Source: an uncultured SAR324 cluster bacterium (GTDB taxonomy: Bacteria; SAR324; NAC60-12). From it: a DNA stretch of 64,000 nucleotides. The stretch is from positions 62,001 to 126,000 of the forward strand of contig CAJJCY010000002.1 in NCBI GenBank assembly GCA_905182865.1, given 5' to 3'. Position 1 is the stretch's first letter; each line of letters begins with the position of its first letter. Positions 48,049 to 59,977 of the stretch are shown here, piece after piece. A program made the translations under genes and the position numbers. Under the pieces are notes generated by a model that worked only from the letters and a program-made list of their open reading frames with translations, did not search any database and had not been told where the DNA came from.

Positions 48049-49782
48049 TTATTGGCGTGGTCGATTTGACCCTCTTCTTCTCAGAAAAGTAGGAATGTCT
48101 AAATTTTGATAAAATGTGGGATTTTCCGTTTGATTTGCCCACTCAGGTATCAGCGGGCTTGTCTCAACGGGGTAGGTCTCAGTATCATTTTCATTTTCTG
48201 AAGTGGGATTAGAAACTGGGAAAGCGTGTGTCTGATTTGATTCATTATTATTATTCAATTTTGTTGACACTCCTGCAAAACCATGGATGGAATAGTTTTC
48301 TGCATCAATGTCTGTAGAAGAATGATCTATTGCTAAATCTTCAAATGTGGCTGACTCAACTTCCAGATTTGAATCTGAATTATTAACAGATTCAACTGTA
48401 GAAGTTTCGTTCATCAAAGACTCTGGTTCTTCCAACTGTTCTTCTTCGCTGTCACTTGTAAGATGTGATGACTCATCTGTTAATGTAATTTCTTCAGTTG
48501 TGATAATTTCTTCTTGATCATCGACTTCTGACTCTTCATTTGAGTCTTCAGATTGAGTAGTTGCTGGAAAAGAGCTGTCCTCAGAATCACCTTCAACAAA
48601 AGCTTTATCATCTGCAGTAATTGATTCAGTTTCTTCAAAGTAATCGTCGTCACTGTATGGTTCAATGGAATCATTTTTTTCGAGATTAAGTTCAACTTCA
48701 GAATTGAACTCTTTTTCATCTGTTTCCGTGTTTATTTGGGAATGTTTATTTGTCACAACAAGTGCATCAAAAGGCATTGCAGTAAGACCTGGGACGGAAA
48801 GTTTTTCTGTTGCTTCCTGCTCATCAAAACCTGTTGCAATGACTGTAATCATTATTTGATCTTCAAAATCTGGATTTATTGCAGCACCCCAAATTATTTC
48901 AGCATCTTTGTGTCCTTGTTCCTTTATGAATGTAGATGCTTCCTCAACCTCCTGCATCCCCATCATCAGTCCTCCTACAACATTAATCAATATTCCGCGT
49001 GCACCGTCAATTGTGTTATCATTTAGCAAAGGGCTATGCAGTGCCTGTTCTGCTGCATGTCTCGCTCTATTTTCCCCTGAGGCAAGTCCGGTCCCCATAA
49101 CTGCCTTTCCTTTGTTTGCCATAACAGATCGGACATCTGCAAAATCCAAATTGACCAATCCGTCTCTTGTTATTAAATCAGATATACCTTGAACTCCTTG
49201 ACGAAGCACATCGTCTGCAAATCCAAAGGCCTCAGTCATCGGGGTTCGCCTATTGATGATACTAAATAAATTTTCGTTTGGTACAACTATAAGCGTGTCA
49301 ACATGATCTCTCAATTCAGTTACACCTCCATTTGCGACTTTTCGACGTCGTTTTGCCTCAAAATTAAACGGCAATGTCACAACACCAACAGTAAGGGCAT
49401 TCATTTCCTGAGCTACCTGAGCAACTATTGGTGCTCCTCCAGTTCCAGTTCCACCGCCCATGCCTGCGGCCACGAAAACCATATCTGCACCTTGAAGGGA
49501 ATCTCTTATTTGATCAATACTTTCCAACGCAGCATTACGGCCAATTTCCGGTTTAGCACCTGCCCCTAAACCTCGAGAACAATTGCTGCCAATCTGCAAT
49601 TTATGAGTAGCAAGTGATTTACGCAAATCTTGTAAATCTGTATTTGCTACAACAAAATCCACCCCTTGAACACCCGTTTGTATCATGCGATTGACGGCAT
49701 TGCCGCCCCCGCCGCCTACACCGACAACTTTTATTTTCGGTAAATCGTCACGGACGGATTGGATATCAGAAAAATTTAGCAT
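48049..49782 (-). CDS. ftsZ: FtsZ with an unusually long acidic linker
   Basis: 577 residues; typical FtsZ is near 380. GTPase domain at about 15-320: [48 protein letters not shown] (tubulin signature), and [12 protein letters not shown]. The T7-loop side [11 protein letters not shown] follows. From about residue 335 a Ser/Glu/Asp-rich, low-complexity linker of about 220 residues runs to the conserved C-terminal peptide [18 protein letters not shown], which binds FtsA and other partners. A good AGGGAG ribosome site precedes the start. It is 56 bases downstream of ftsA. FtsZ forms the division ring. Confidence 0.97.
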   Translation of the reverse strand: MLNFSDIQSVRDDLPKIKVVGVGGGGGNAVNRMIQTGVQGVDFVVANTDLQDLRKSLATHKLQIGSNCSRGLGAGAKPEIGRNAALESIDQIRDSLQGADMVFVAAGMGGGTGTGGAPIVAQVAQEMNALTVGVVTLPFNFEAKRRRKVANGGVTELRDHVDTLIVVPNENLFSIINRRTPMTEAFGFADDVLRQGVQGISDLITRDGLVNLDFADVRSVMANKGKAVMGTGLASGENRARHAAEQALHSPLLNDNTIDGARGILINVVGGLMMGMQEVEEASTFIKEQGHKDAEIIWGAAINPDFEDQIMITVIATGFDEQEATEKLSVPGLTAMPFDALVVTNKHSQINTETDEKEFNSEVELNLEKNDSIEPYSDDDYFEETESITADDKAFVEGDSEDSSFPATTQSEDSNEESEVDDQEEIITTEEITLTDESSHLTSDSEEEQLEEPESLMNETSTVESVNNSDSNLEVESATFEDLAIDHSSTDIDAENYSIHGFAGVSTKLNNNNESNQTHAFPVSNPTSENENDTETYPVETSPLIPEWANQTENPTFYQNLDIPTFLRRRGSNRPRQ

Positions 49783-49838
49783 GTTTGCTCCCTTTGGTTG
49801 TTAAATAGAAATAATGTTTGATATTGACCTGTCAAAAA

Positions 49839-51090
49839 CTAAAAAAAATCTTGCATCCAATCTTTCATACGTCTGGATACTTTATTAAATAAATTTGTGT
49901 CATCACCTACAAAATTCAATTTTCCTTGATTGCTTGTTATTCCGTAACGTACAAGTCCTACACTGGTTGCATATTTCGGTGAATAAATCATTTCACGTAA
50001 ACCACCAATATTTTCCGGATATCCTACCCGTACCGGCAAATTTAAAACTTGAGAAGCCAGTCGGTCTGCACCCGGCATAATACAGGTTCCACCCGTAATA
50101 ACTACACCTGATGCCATCAATGTATGAAAGTGGGTCTTCTCAATTTCATGTGTAATCAATTCAAATATTTCCCTAAAACGATCTTCGATGATACTTGCCA
50201 ACACTCGTTTTTTCATGGTGCGGTTATTTCTCCCGCCAACACTGGGGACATCAATCATTTCGTCTTCTTTCACCATGGAGGACATCGCCACACCAAAATT
50301 ATGTTTAATTTCCTCTGCTTCATGTAAAGGTGCTCCTAAACCGATGGCAATATCGTGTGTCAAATGATTGCCGCCCAATGCCAAAACAGCCGTGTGGACA
50401 ATGCTGCCTTCTGAATAAATAGTGATGTCTGTTGTACCTCCGCCAATATCAACCAGTACCACGCCTACCTCCTGTTCATCAGGACTGAGGACTGCCTGAC
50501 TTGAGGACAAAGGTTCCAGTACAATGTCCTCTACATCCAGTCCGGACTGATTACAGCATTTAATAATATTTTGTGCAGAGGTTACTGAACCAGTAACAAT
50601 GTGAACATTTACCTCTAAACGTGCTGCAGCCATGCCAAGAGGGTTTTGAACGCCATCCTGGTCATCAACAATGAATTCCTGGGGGAGTATGTGCAGCACT
50701 TCTCTATCATTGGGAATCAATACTTGGGCTGCGTCAATGACACGACGTATGTCTTCTTCAGTAACAATACGGTTATGATAAACAGTGACCATACCTCTGC
50801 TGTTTTGTCCCCTGATATGATGTCCTGCAATGCCAGCAAAGACGGAACGAATCTGGGCTCCACACATTAATTCACATTCTTCTACTGCCTTTTTGATTGA
50901 CTTGACTGTCTTTTCAATATTGACGACGACACCCTTACGTAACCCGTCTGATTTTGCTGTGCCAACTCCAACAACATTCAATTCTTCAATGTCATCACCT
51001 TCAACTGCAATTGCACATATTTTTGTGGTTCCAATATCAAGTCCTACGGTTAAGTTATTGTTTTTAGTGTATTTTATGAGGTCGTACCAT
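49839..51090 (-). CDS. ftsA: FtsA, actin-like division protein; N-terminal frameshift
   Basis: The long open frame begins at 50981 (MNVVGVGTAK), but coding sequence clearly continues upstream: NNLTVGLDIGTTKICAIAVE, with the phosphate-binding DIGTTK, lies in the same frame but has no ATG, GTG or TTG before a TAG. An ATG at 51090 in another frame (MVRPHKIH) is probably the true start, with one base gained or lost at about 51066 in an A-run. Other marks are VLVDIGGGTTDITIYSEGSI (phosphate 2), VVITGGTCIMPGADRL, and a C-terminal amphipathic segment (RRMKDWMQDFF). FtsA ties FtsZ to the membrane. No ftsQ lies upstream; a small lipoprotein gene and trkA do. Confidence 0.9.
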
Positions 51091-51284
51091 GTCTTTAAAT
51101 TTTCGTACTAATTGCAGAAATTTTGAATGAAAATAATGAAACTACCTTTTGGTGCAATTTACTGTCCATGTAAAAATGCATTCAGGCAGCGTTTTAATTA
51201 TTTTCATAGAAGTTAATATTTTATTTATTTTCTATAACATTTTATCGTATAAAATAAATTGTTAAAATAAGCTAATATTTCCAA

Positions 51285-51620
51285 TTATTTACCTTGAATA
51301 AGAACAGTTGTTTGATCAATCAGTGTTTTTTCCCCAACTGAACAAGGTGCATTTCTAAAGCGATAAGTTCCACAAAAATATCCACCATCTTCCAAACTTG
51401 TACTTATTTCTTCAAGAGCTGCTGTGCGCCCGTCATTATTCAGGGGGTAAATTTTACCCAATAAAACCATGAAACGATTTGTATTTCTGGAACTTACAGC
51501 TCGACATATCCTTTGTAACTCAAGACGTTGATCCATGGGATACACATATCTTCGCTCTTGGCTACATCCAACTGAAATAAGGATAAAAAGCCCTGTTAAA
51601 CATCTTAACAGCAATTCCAT
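51285..51620 (-). CDS. Small lipoprotein of unknown family
   Basis: 111 residues; signal ends GLFILISVGC (lipobox, Cys about 19). The mature part is short, with RLELQRICRAVSSRNTNRFM and three further Cys (RIC, YFC, APC) that could form disulfides. It lies between trkA and ftsA on the same strand. It takes the place where ftsQ would be expected, but has no POTRA domain, so it is not FtsQ. No recognised function. Confidence 0.62.
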   Translation of the reverse strand: MELLLRCLTGLFILISVGCSQERRYVYPMDQRLELQRICRAVSSRNTNRFMVLLGKIYPLNNDGRTAALEEISTSLEDGGYFCGTYRFRNAPCSVGEKTLIDQTTVLIQGK

Positions 51621-51711
51621 TGAAATAGTATATACACATTCATTGTATATTGGTAGGATAATATGAAATTAATTATTAAAAAGTTTGAGGGGGGTATTAA
51701 AAGCAATTATT

Positions 51712-53100
51712 TCAATTAAATAACTGTCTTACTTTTTTTAGTTGATGTGAGGAACAAACTGCAACGACACGGTTGTGAGGTTGTACTTGAGTTGAACCCA
51801 CAGCGACTTTCCAAACTCCATTCTGCTCAACACCTCCGATCAAAATATTATGCTGACGAAAGTAACTCGCCAATTTTTTCAAAGGTTTATGTGCAATTTC
51901 TGAGCCGGGTCCTGCTTTCAGTTCAACAACTTCCGCATCTACTCCATGCAGATGGGCCACTGACAAAAGTTCATTTCTGCGGATAAATTTGAGGATTTCG
52001 TTGGCCGCAGAAATTTTTGCGTTGAGAGCTATATCCAATCCAATTGTAGATGCTAAAACAAGGTAGTCCTCCTTGTTAACCAACGCAATTGTCTTACCGT
52101 GACCAGCCTGAAGATCACGATTGTTTCGATTCATCAAATGTTTTGCCAACAGGCAGCTTACTATATTTGTTTCATTATCTCCTGTTGTAGCAATGAATGA
52201 TTCTGTAGCATCAAGTCCGGACATAACCAGCACGTTTGCATCTGTTCCATCACCATGAATAACCTCTGTATTTTTCAAGTCAGATGCAAGTTCGTCCGCA
52301 CGATCCTGGTTATTTTCGATAAGCTTTATCTTCACTTCTTTTTCCAGCAGTTGTGCTACTCTACTTCCTACCAGGCCACCTCCGAGAATCATCATGCATT
52401 CAATTTTTTTATGTTCAATTTTCATCATCTCCATAAAGGGCTTCATATCATCCTTCCTGGCCATAATGAAAACCTGATCCAGGGGCCGAATTTGCTCGTC
52501 TGCATGTGGAATAATGGTTGAAATTCCTCGGGCAATCGCCACAACTCTGAAATTATATTCAGTATGTGTAGCAGAAAGCTCTTTAGGAGTTTTATAAATC
52601 AGCGGTGACTCTTCGTTAACCCGCATGGCAAGAACAAGCATATTTCCATCACCAACCACAGTAAGGTCATTGCAGGACGCACGTTTCACTAGTCGAAATA
52701 TCTCCTGGGCCACCAGTTCTTCAGGATGGACCATCAGGTCGATCTTCAAATCTTCCGGAGATAAAATACTTCCATCCATTAAATCAATAGAACGCGTCCG
52801 GACAATTTTTCGGGCAATGCCAAATCTGTCAGCAATTAAGGCAGACAACATATTAGTGGAATCATCATTTGTGGCAGCAATCATTAGACCCATATCCTGT
52901 GCATGAGCCTCACGCCAACTTGAAAGTTGCATGGCATTCCCACATATCAAACGGGCGTCCAGTGACTCTGCTGCTGCTTCAAGTAATTCAGAATCGGATT
53001 CGATTACAGTTACCGGATAACCTTCATGGACCAATCGTTGAGCGAGATGCAATCCCACTCCGCCAATTCCAAGAATAAGCGTATTATCGTCTTTAGACAT
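51712..53100 (-). CDS. trkA: TrkA, NAD-binding regulator of potassium uptake
   Basis: 462 residues in two TrkA-N/TrkA-C halves. First RCK: LILGIGGVGLHLAQRLV (Rossmann Gly motif) at about 8-24 and IESDSEL acidic end; TrkA-C at about 140-220. Second: MMILGGGLVGSRVAQLL at about 236-252, HGDGTDANVLVMSGLDATES, and TrkA-C to the end. TrkA gates TrkH/TrkG potassium channels with NAD(H)/ATP. No trkH is in the window. The start is two bases after the prs-like stop, so the two are probably one transcript. Confidence 0.93.
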   Translation of the reverse strand: MSKDDNTLILGIGGVGLHLAQRLVHEGYPVTVIESDSELLEAAAESLDARLICGNAMQLSSWREAHAQDMGLMIAATNDDSTNMLSALIADRFGIARKIVRTRSIDLMDGSILSPEDLKIDLMVHPEELVAQEIFRLVKRASCNDLTVVGDGNMLVLAMRVNEESPLIYKTPKELSATHTEYNFRVVAIARGISTIIPHADEQIRPLDQVFIMARKDDMKPFMEMMKIEHKKIECMMILGGGLVGSRVAQLLEKEVKIKLIENNQDRADELASDLKNTEVIHGDGTDANVLVMSGLDATESFIATTGDNETNIVSCLLAKHLMNRNNRDLQAGHGKTIALVNKEDYLVLASTIGLDIALNAKISAANEILKFIRRNELLSVAHLHGVDAEVVELKAGPGSEIAHKPLKKLASYFRQHNILIGGVEQNGVWKVAVGSTQVQPHNRVVAVCSSHQLKKVRQLFN

Positions 53101-53102
53101 AT

Positions 53103-54332
53103 TCAGATTGTCAACTCGTATTGTTGAACTCGGGACTTGTTATGCAGAGGATTTTTTGTTGAGAGGTCAACTTCGTAAAAGTCGTCAGATTGAGTAACAG
53201 AATTGATCCCATATATTTCATCCGGATACTTGGATTCTTCCAGACAATGTCTAATTGCATTGGCAATCCATTTTTCAATTTTCAAGACCACAATTTTCTT
53301 ACGAAGACGTCCCTGAATGTCACGATTAAGAACACTGGGAATTGTGTTGCTCGTTATGAATTGATTCAGGTGAGGGGAATTCAGGTTTTCACGAGCTTCC
53401 GGGGATATTGTTGAATGTGTGCTGTAGAAAAAGATATTTGCAGGTCGGCAACTTTTTGACTCTGAAATAGCATTGATATTTGCCGCAATTGTTCCTCCTG
53501 TACGTACCATATCATCGAGAATAAAAACATCTTTGCCTTTTAGCAACTCTACATCTTCGCTTAAATCAACTTTCACGTCTCGTTGACCCATGCGTGTTTT
53601 TTTGAAAGTCACCAAAACAGAGTTATGAAGGCCCGTAAATTCTCTCACACGTTTAACAAAATCGACAGCTCCCTCGTCAGGTGCAACAAATCCTACATGT
53701 TCTCCATAATTCCAAAGCCGGACCAGTCCAGAACGGAGAATATAGTTGGCAATGAGTGGCGAAATGTCCAAATCCAGGAAAACTGGAATTTTATGGGAGT
53801 TGCCAGTTGGATAAACTTTTTGATATATATTCCGCATCACATCAGGTTTATGGTTGTGAACAGTCATCACCGAATCAACCCCGGATGTTTTCAATAGTTG
53901 CGCATACATTTCTGCAGAACAAGGTTGTCCTACAAACTTTTCACGTGAAGCAAAATCGGTAACTTGCGGATGATCTAGCGTTCTTGGTCCACGATCCTGG
54001 GCTGAATAAAATAAATCCGGTTCAACCAAAGCAACAAACTCTGCTCCGTTCTCCTTTGCTGCAGATGCAATTAAATAATTCCTCATTGCCAGTTCATTTC
54101 GCGAATAATACGCAGAATGAGTTGAAACTATATAAACTGATTTGCCCTTTAATCCATGTCCCAAAGTTTCTTCTGTAACATGATCCTGTAAAAATCTTGG
54201 GCAAAACTCATTGTTTATAAATGATTTCAGAGCGATCAAATCAGAAATATCAATTTCCTGAGAATGAGCATAGCCGACTCCAAGCGCAAAAGATTCGTCA
54301 CTGACGTTTGATACAATGATATTCTTGTTCAC
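53103..54332 (-). CDS. prs: PRPP synthetase-like (ribose-phosphate pyrophosphokinase family), extended form
   Basis: 409 residues, about 90 longer than standard Prs. GTG start. Marks: STHSAYYSRNELAMRNYLIA, flexible loop DLFYSAQDRGPRTL, LLKTSGVDSVMTVHNHKPDV, FLDLDISPLIANYIL, and the PRPP-binding loop VFILDDMVRTGGTIA (about 262-276). Extra sequence lies mainly at the C terminus (IEKWIANAIRHCLEESKYPD, GINSVTQSDDFYEVDL). It makes phosphoribosyl pyrophosphate from ribose-5-phosphate and ATP for nucleotides; longer forms like this are known in archaea and some bacteria. It reads into trkA with a two-base gap. Extra length leaves its exact activity open. Confidence 0.82.
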   Translation of the reverse strand: MNKNIIVSNVSDESFALGVGYAHSQEIDISDLIALKSFINNEFCPRFLQDHVTEETLGHGLKGKSVYIVSTHSAYYSRNELAMRNYLIASAAKENGAEFVALVEPDLFYSAQDRGPRTLDHPQVTDFASREKFVGQPCSAEMYAQLLKTSGVDSVMTVHNHKPDVMRNIYQKVYPTGNSHKIPVFLDLDISPLIANYILRSGLVRLWNYGEHVGFVAPDEGAVDFVKRVREFTGLHNSVLVTFKKTRMGQRDVKVDLSEDVELLKGKDVFILDDMVRTGGTIAANINAISESKSCRPANIFFYSTHSTISPEARENLNSPHLNQFITSNTIPSVLNRDIQGRLRKKIVVLKIEKWIANAIRHCLEESKYPDEIYGINSVTQSDDFYEVDLSTKNPLHNKSRVQQYELTI

Positions 54333-54378
54333 AAAAATTTGAATGGTTTAAGATTTTCTTAGGTTTTTTGCATGCTCT

Positions 54379-56297
<1,919 letters not shown>

Positions 56298-57227
56298 TCA
56301 GCGTTCTTCTTTACGAAAAGGAATGAGCAGTGCCGCCGGAGCTCGCATTTCGACGGCCATCATAGCGCGCACAAAAGGCATCATCAGGAAAATCTGGTAA
56401 GGCAAATCAATAATGCTGCTGGCCTGAAGCCGAAGCTGAAGAGCATCAATCATCGCAAAAAGGAGAGCTCCGGCGGCACTCTTCCACGGCCCCCATTGCC
56501 CAAAGACTACCAGGGCGATGCAGATCCAACCGCGCCCCGAAATCACACCGAAAGTGAAGGCATTGAACTGTACCATCACAAGATAAGCGCCAGCAATTCC
56601 CATCAATGCACCGGATATTATAAGACCCTGATAACGCATCGCAGATACACTTACACCCGCTGAATCGGCTGCATGAGGATTTTCTCCAACCGTCCTCAGA
56701 TTAAGGCCCCATGGAGTTTTATACAGCAGAAAGGCCGCCAGAGGAACTACAGCAAAGGCCAGATAGGTCAATGTCGTCTGTTCAAATAAAACAGGCCCTA
56801 TCCATGGAATATCCTTTAGCACTGGAATGCCAACAGGTGTAAATGCTTTGATATTTGGAAGAGTTGACGGCTGGCCGAAAATGATCCGGTAGAAAAAAAA
56901 AGCAAAACCAGTGGAAAGCATAGTTATTCCAATTCCCGAAACATGCTGGCTCAGTCCAAGACTGACTGTTAGAAATCCCATCAATGCTGCCATCAACATT
57001 CCTGTGAGCATAGCAGCCAGTATTCCCAACCAGAGGCTACTGGTGAAATAAGCAGTAGAAAAACCTGTCATTGCCCCAAACATCATTATACCTTCAATAC
57101 CAAGATTAAGTACTCCGGACCGCTCTGCAAAAAGTTCTCCGATCGTCGCAAACACAAACGGAGTGGCAATTCTGATTATTGCCGTAAAAAATCCTACCTG
57201 GAAAATCTGAGATATAATTTCTTCCAT
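56298..57227 (-). CDS. BmpA-type ABC importer permease 2
   Basis: 309 residues, about eight TM helices of the BPD_transp_2 family. Core signature GENPHAADSAGVSVSAMRYQ at about 175-195, the EAA-like loop that meets the ATPase, and FAERSGVLNLGIEGIMMFGA at about 34-53, typical of nucleoside/sugar permeases. Last gene of a four-gene unit (SBP, ATPase, permease 1, permease 2), 3 bases after permease 1. It forms half of the membrane channel. Confidence 0.88.
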   Translation of the reverse strand: MEEIISQIFQVGFFTAIIRIATPFVFATIGELFAERSGVLNLGIEGIMMFGAMTGFSTAYFTSSLWLGILAAMLTGMLMAALMGFLTVSLGLSQHVSGIGITMLSTGFAFFFYRIIFGQPSTLPNIKAFTPVGIPVLKDIPWIGPVLFEQTTLTYLAFAVVPLAAFLLYKTPWGLNLRTVGENPHAADSAGVSVSAMRYQGLIISGALMGIAGAYLVMVQFNAFTFGVISGRGWICIALVVFGQWGPWKSAAGALLFAMIDALQLRLQASSIIDLPYQIFLMMPFVRAMMAVEMRAPAALLIPFRKEER

Positions 57228-57230
57228 ATT

Positions 57231-58292
57231 TCAACCCTGAGTTGTTAGAGTTCGAATGCGGTAAGTGGTAAACAACTGTGCAATCAGCATTGTTACCAGT
57301 GCTGTGCCCTGGATAACATCTGCAAGGAAAACAGGTACGCCTGTGGCCCGTGACATAGATTCTGCGCCAGTTACCACAACAGCAAAAAATAATGCCGCGG
57401 GTACTACTCCAATGGGGTTAAGTCTAGCCAGCATGGCAATGACAATACCTGTATAACCATAACCGGGTGAAATACCGGACATCACCTGAAAGTGAAGTCC
57501 TCCGACTTCGCCTGCACCAGCAAGCCCGGCAAGTGAGCCGGAGATCAATGCGGTATATATCAGAATTCTGGTAATTGGGATTCCTGCGTAAGCTGATGCT
57601 GATGGGTTTTCTCCTACAACACTTATTGAAAATCCCAGGGTAGTTCTTCGAAGGAACCACCAGACCATTGGTGCTGCCAGCAAAGAGAGCAGTACACCCA
57701 GATGCAAACGGGTAGCGTGCAAAAGAATAGGAAACTCGGCATCCATGCGAATGTCTGGTGAATCAGGATAACCACTCAGTGGATCCTTCCAGGGACCGTC
57801 CAGAAGTGCGGTCATCACATAGTACATGATGAAATTTAGCAGCAACGTCGTGACCACATCGTCCACCTTGAAGCGTGTACGCAGAATTGCAGGCAACATG
57901 GCCCATCCTGCACCTGCCAGTGCAGATGCAATTATCATCAGAGGAACCAATGAAAACGAGGGCAGGGATTCAATACCTCCAATATAAGCTGCGGCCATCG
58001 CTCCGGCAAGCAACTGCCCTTCCGCTCCTATATTCCAGAATTTTGCACGGAAAGCGACCGCAACTGCCAGTCCTGTAAAGATCAAGGGAGTTGCCTTTAC
58101 AAAAGTTTCAACCAGATTGAAGCGGCTGGAAACAGCACTCAGGAAAAGTTCTGAGTAGGCATGAAAAACATTCGCACCTGCAAGAGCAACAAGTCCACTG
58201 CAAAGTAGCAATGTCGCCATAACTGCCGATAAAGGAAGAACAATATTGAACCAGACTGGTGTCTTTTCTCTGAGTTCGAGTCGAAAGGCCAT
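57231..58292 (-). CDS. BmpA-type ABC importer permease 1
   Basis: 353 residues with about nine TM helices. Family segments: FRAKFWNIGAEGQLLAGAMA at about 81-100, MLPAILRTRFKVDDVVTTLL at about 152-171, and VVGENPSASAYAGIPITRIL at about 226-245, which is the counterpart of the GENP loop in the other permease. It starts 29 bases after the ATPase stop and is followed by permease 2. Together with the ATPase and binding protein it should import nucleosides or related ribosides. Confidence 0.88.
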   Translation of the reverse strand: MAFRLELREKTPVWFNIVLPLSAVMATLLLCSGLVALAGANVFHAYSELFLSAVSSRFNLVETFVKATPLIFTGLAVAVAFRAKFWNIGAEGQLLAGAMAAAYIGGIESLPSFSLVPLMIIASALAGAGWAMLPAILRTRFKVDDVVTTLLLNFIMYYVMTALLDGPWKDPLSGYPDSPDIRMDAEFPILLHATRLHLGVLLSLLAAPMVWWFLRRTTLGFSISVVGENPSASAYAGIPITRILIYTALISGSLAGLAGAGEVGGLHFQVMSGISPGYGYTGIVIAMLARLNPIGVVPAALFFAVVVTGAESMSRATGVPVFLADVIQGTALVTMLIAQLFTTYRIRTLTTQG

Positions 58293-58321
58293 TATAACTG
58301 ATCTATGAATTCATCATTGTA

Positions 58322-59839
58322 TTATGCTCCTAAAGTCGCGCCTGCCATCAACAGACCAATTTCTTCTACTGATGCATCATTAATTTTTGTCTCTCCAGCA
58401 ATTCGACCTTCGTACATTACGACAATGCGGTCTGACAATGCAAACAGTTCTTCCAGATCTTCACTGATGAGTATAATCGCTGCTCCTTTTTCTCGTAAAG
58501 AGAGAAACTGTCGATGGACAAATTCCGCAGCTGCCACGTCCAGTCCACGTGTCGGTTGGGATGCCAGCAATACCTCTGGTTCAAAGGCCAGTTCACGTGC
58601 CAGCAGAACTTTCTGTAGGTTTCCTCCAGAAAGAGTTCCTGTTTTCACTTCCGGATCTGTCGCCTGGATGGTGAAACGTTTAATCATCTTACTGGTAAAG
58701 GACAGGATTTCGTTTTTTCGCAAAATCCCAAAACGACTGAAAATAGAACGTCTGATCCAGGGTAACACCATTGACACATAAAGGGGCAGACTCGTTACCA
58801 GCCCCGTTGTCATACGATCCTCAGGGATGCGACCGATTTTCAATTTCTGCATTAACCTGGGACTTGCTTTAGAAATAATTTCACCTTTCACTTCAAAGGT
58901 TCCTTCCGTATGAGAAAGCACTCCAGCAATCACATCCGCAAGTTCCTTTTGACCATTTCCTGAAACTCCGGCTATACCAAGAATTTCTCCACCCTGTACA
59001 CTCAAGTTGATCCCTTTCAACTTCTGATGAGTAGAATCACCTGTTTTAATTGCTGAAAGACTCAGAAAAGTATCACCGAGTTTGGAGGTATTCTTCTTTG
59101 GAGGATTCAGTTCATGACCACACATCAAACGAGCAAGATCGCTTTCTGTTACCTCTTTTGTATCTTCAACGAGTGCAGACACAGAACCGGCGCGCATAAC
59201 AAGCACCCGGTTGGTAACATTCCTGACTTCATGAAGTTTGTGACTGATGAAAATAATGCCAAGCCCTCCTTCCGCAAGAGCGCGGAGTGCCTCAAAAAGA
59301 CCTGTTGATTCATAAGGTGTCAGAACCGCAGTCGGTTCATCTAGGATAAGAATCTTGGAGTCTCCGAAAATGGCTTTGATGATTTCAAGCCGTTGCTGTT
59401 CACCAATCGTAAGTTCAGAAACTCTTGCATCAGGATTCAATGTTAAACCAAACTGTTCTCCTATTTCCAAAAGACGTCTGCGGGCTCCAGAGAAATCAAG
59501 TCTTCCCATTCTGCCGGGTTCACCTACCAATAAGTTTTCCAATACTGTGTGTTGGTGGACGAGATGGAAGTGCTGATGAACCATTCCTATCCCAAATCCA
59601 AGTGCGTCTGCAGTTGAATGGATAGTGATCTGACTGCCCTGGACCATTATCTTTCCCTCATCGGCCTGATAGGTACCGAACAGGATGTTCATCAGTGTAG
59701 TCTTGCCTGCACCATTTTCACCCAGAAGACCAAGGATGTCTCCTTCACTGAGGTTGAGATCTACATTGTAATTTGCCTGAATTGCTCCAAAACTCTTGCA
59801 GATGCCCTGCATACTCAGCAAATAATCTGGATTGGACAT
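58322..59839 (-). CDS. ABC importer ATPase, two-domain (nucleoside/sugar type)
   Basis: 505 residues. N-terminal nucleotide-binding domain: Walker A GENGAGKTTL at 40-49, signature LTIGEQQRLEIIKAIFG, Walker B ILILDEPTAVLTP. C-terminal domain: degenerate Walker A GVSGNGQKEL (no GKT), signature LSGGNLQKVLLARELA, and Walker B-like EVLLASQPTRGLDVAA with Asp/Glu replaced by Ser/Gln. The degenerate second half is usual for this family (RbsA, BmpB-like). It is separated from the binding-protein gene by a strong hairpin. It energises uptake. Confidence 0.93.
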   Translation of the reverse strand: MSNPDYLLSMQGICKSFGAIQANYNVDLNLSEGDILGLLGENGAGKTTLMNILFGTYQADEGKIMVQGSQITIHSTADALGFGIGMVHQHFHLVHQHTVLENLLVGEPGRMGRLDFSGARRRLLEIGEQFGLTLNPDARVSELTIGEQQRLEIIKAIFGDSKILILDEPTAVLTPYESTGLFEALRALAEGGLGIIFISHKLHEVRNVTNRVLVMRAGSVSALVEDTKEVTESDLARLMCGHELNPPKKNTSKLGDTFLSLSAIKTGDSTHQKLKGINLSVQGGEILGIAGVSGNGQKELADVIAGVLSHTEGTFEVKGEIISKASPRLMQKLKIGRIPEDRMTTGLVTSLPLYVSMVLPWIRRSIFSRFGILRKNEILSFTSKMIKRFTIQATDPEVKTGTLSGGNLQKVLLARELAFEPEVLLASQPTRGLDVAAAEFVHRQFLSLREKGAAIILISEDLEELFALSDRIVVMYEGRIAGETKINDASVEEIGLLMAGATLGA

Positions 59840-59926
59840 AACAAGTGGAAGGAACAGAAATACAGTAGTGAAATGGAAGACTATGAACGTTTAAAGTTCC
59901 TTAATGATGAGGAATAGCCTGAATGG

Positions 59927-59956
59927 CGGTTTTCCGTTATAAATAACGGAAAACCG
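59927..59956. terminator. Perfect 14-base hairpin between binding-protein and ATPase genes
   Basis: Arms CGGTTTTCCGTTAT (59927-59940) and ATAACGGAAAACCG (59943-59956) are exact complements with only two bases between. It lies in the gap after the substrate-binding gene and before the ATPase gene on the minus strand. Hairpins here commonly act as partial terminators or mRNA stabilisers, so that more binding protein than membrane parts is made. No long T-run follows, so partial termination or 3'-end protection is more likely than full stop. Confidence 0.75.
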
Positions 59957-59977
59957 TTGAGTCAGTGGTGAAAGAAA

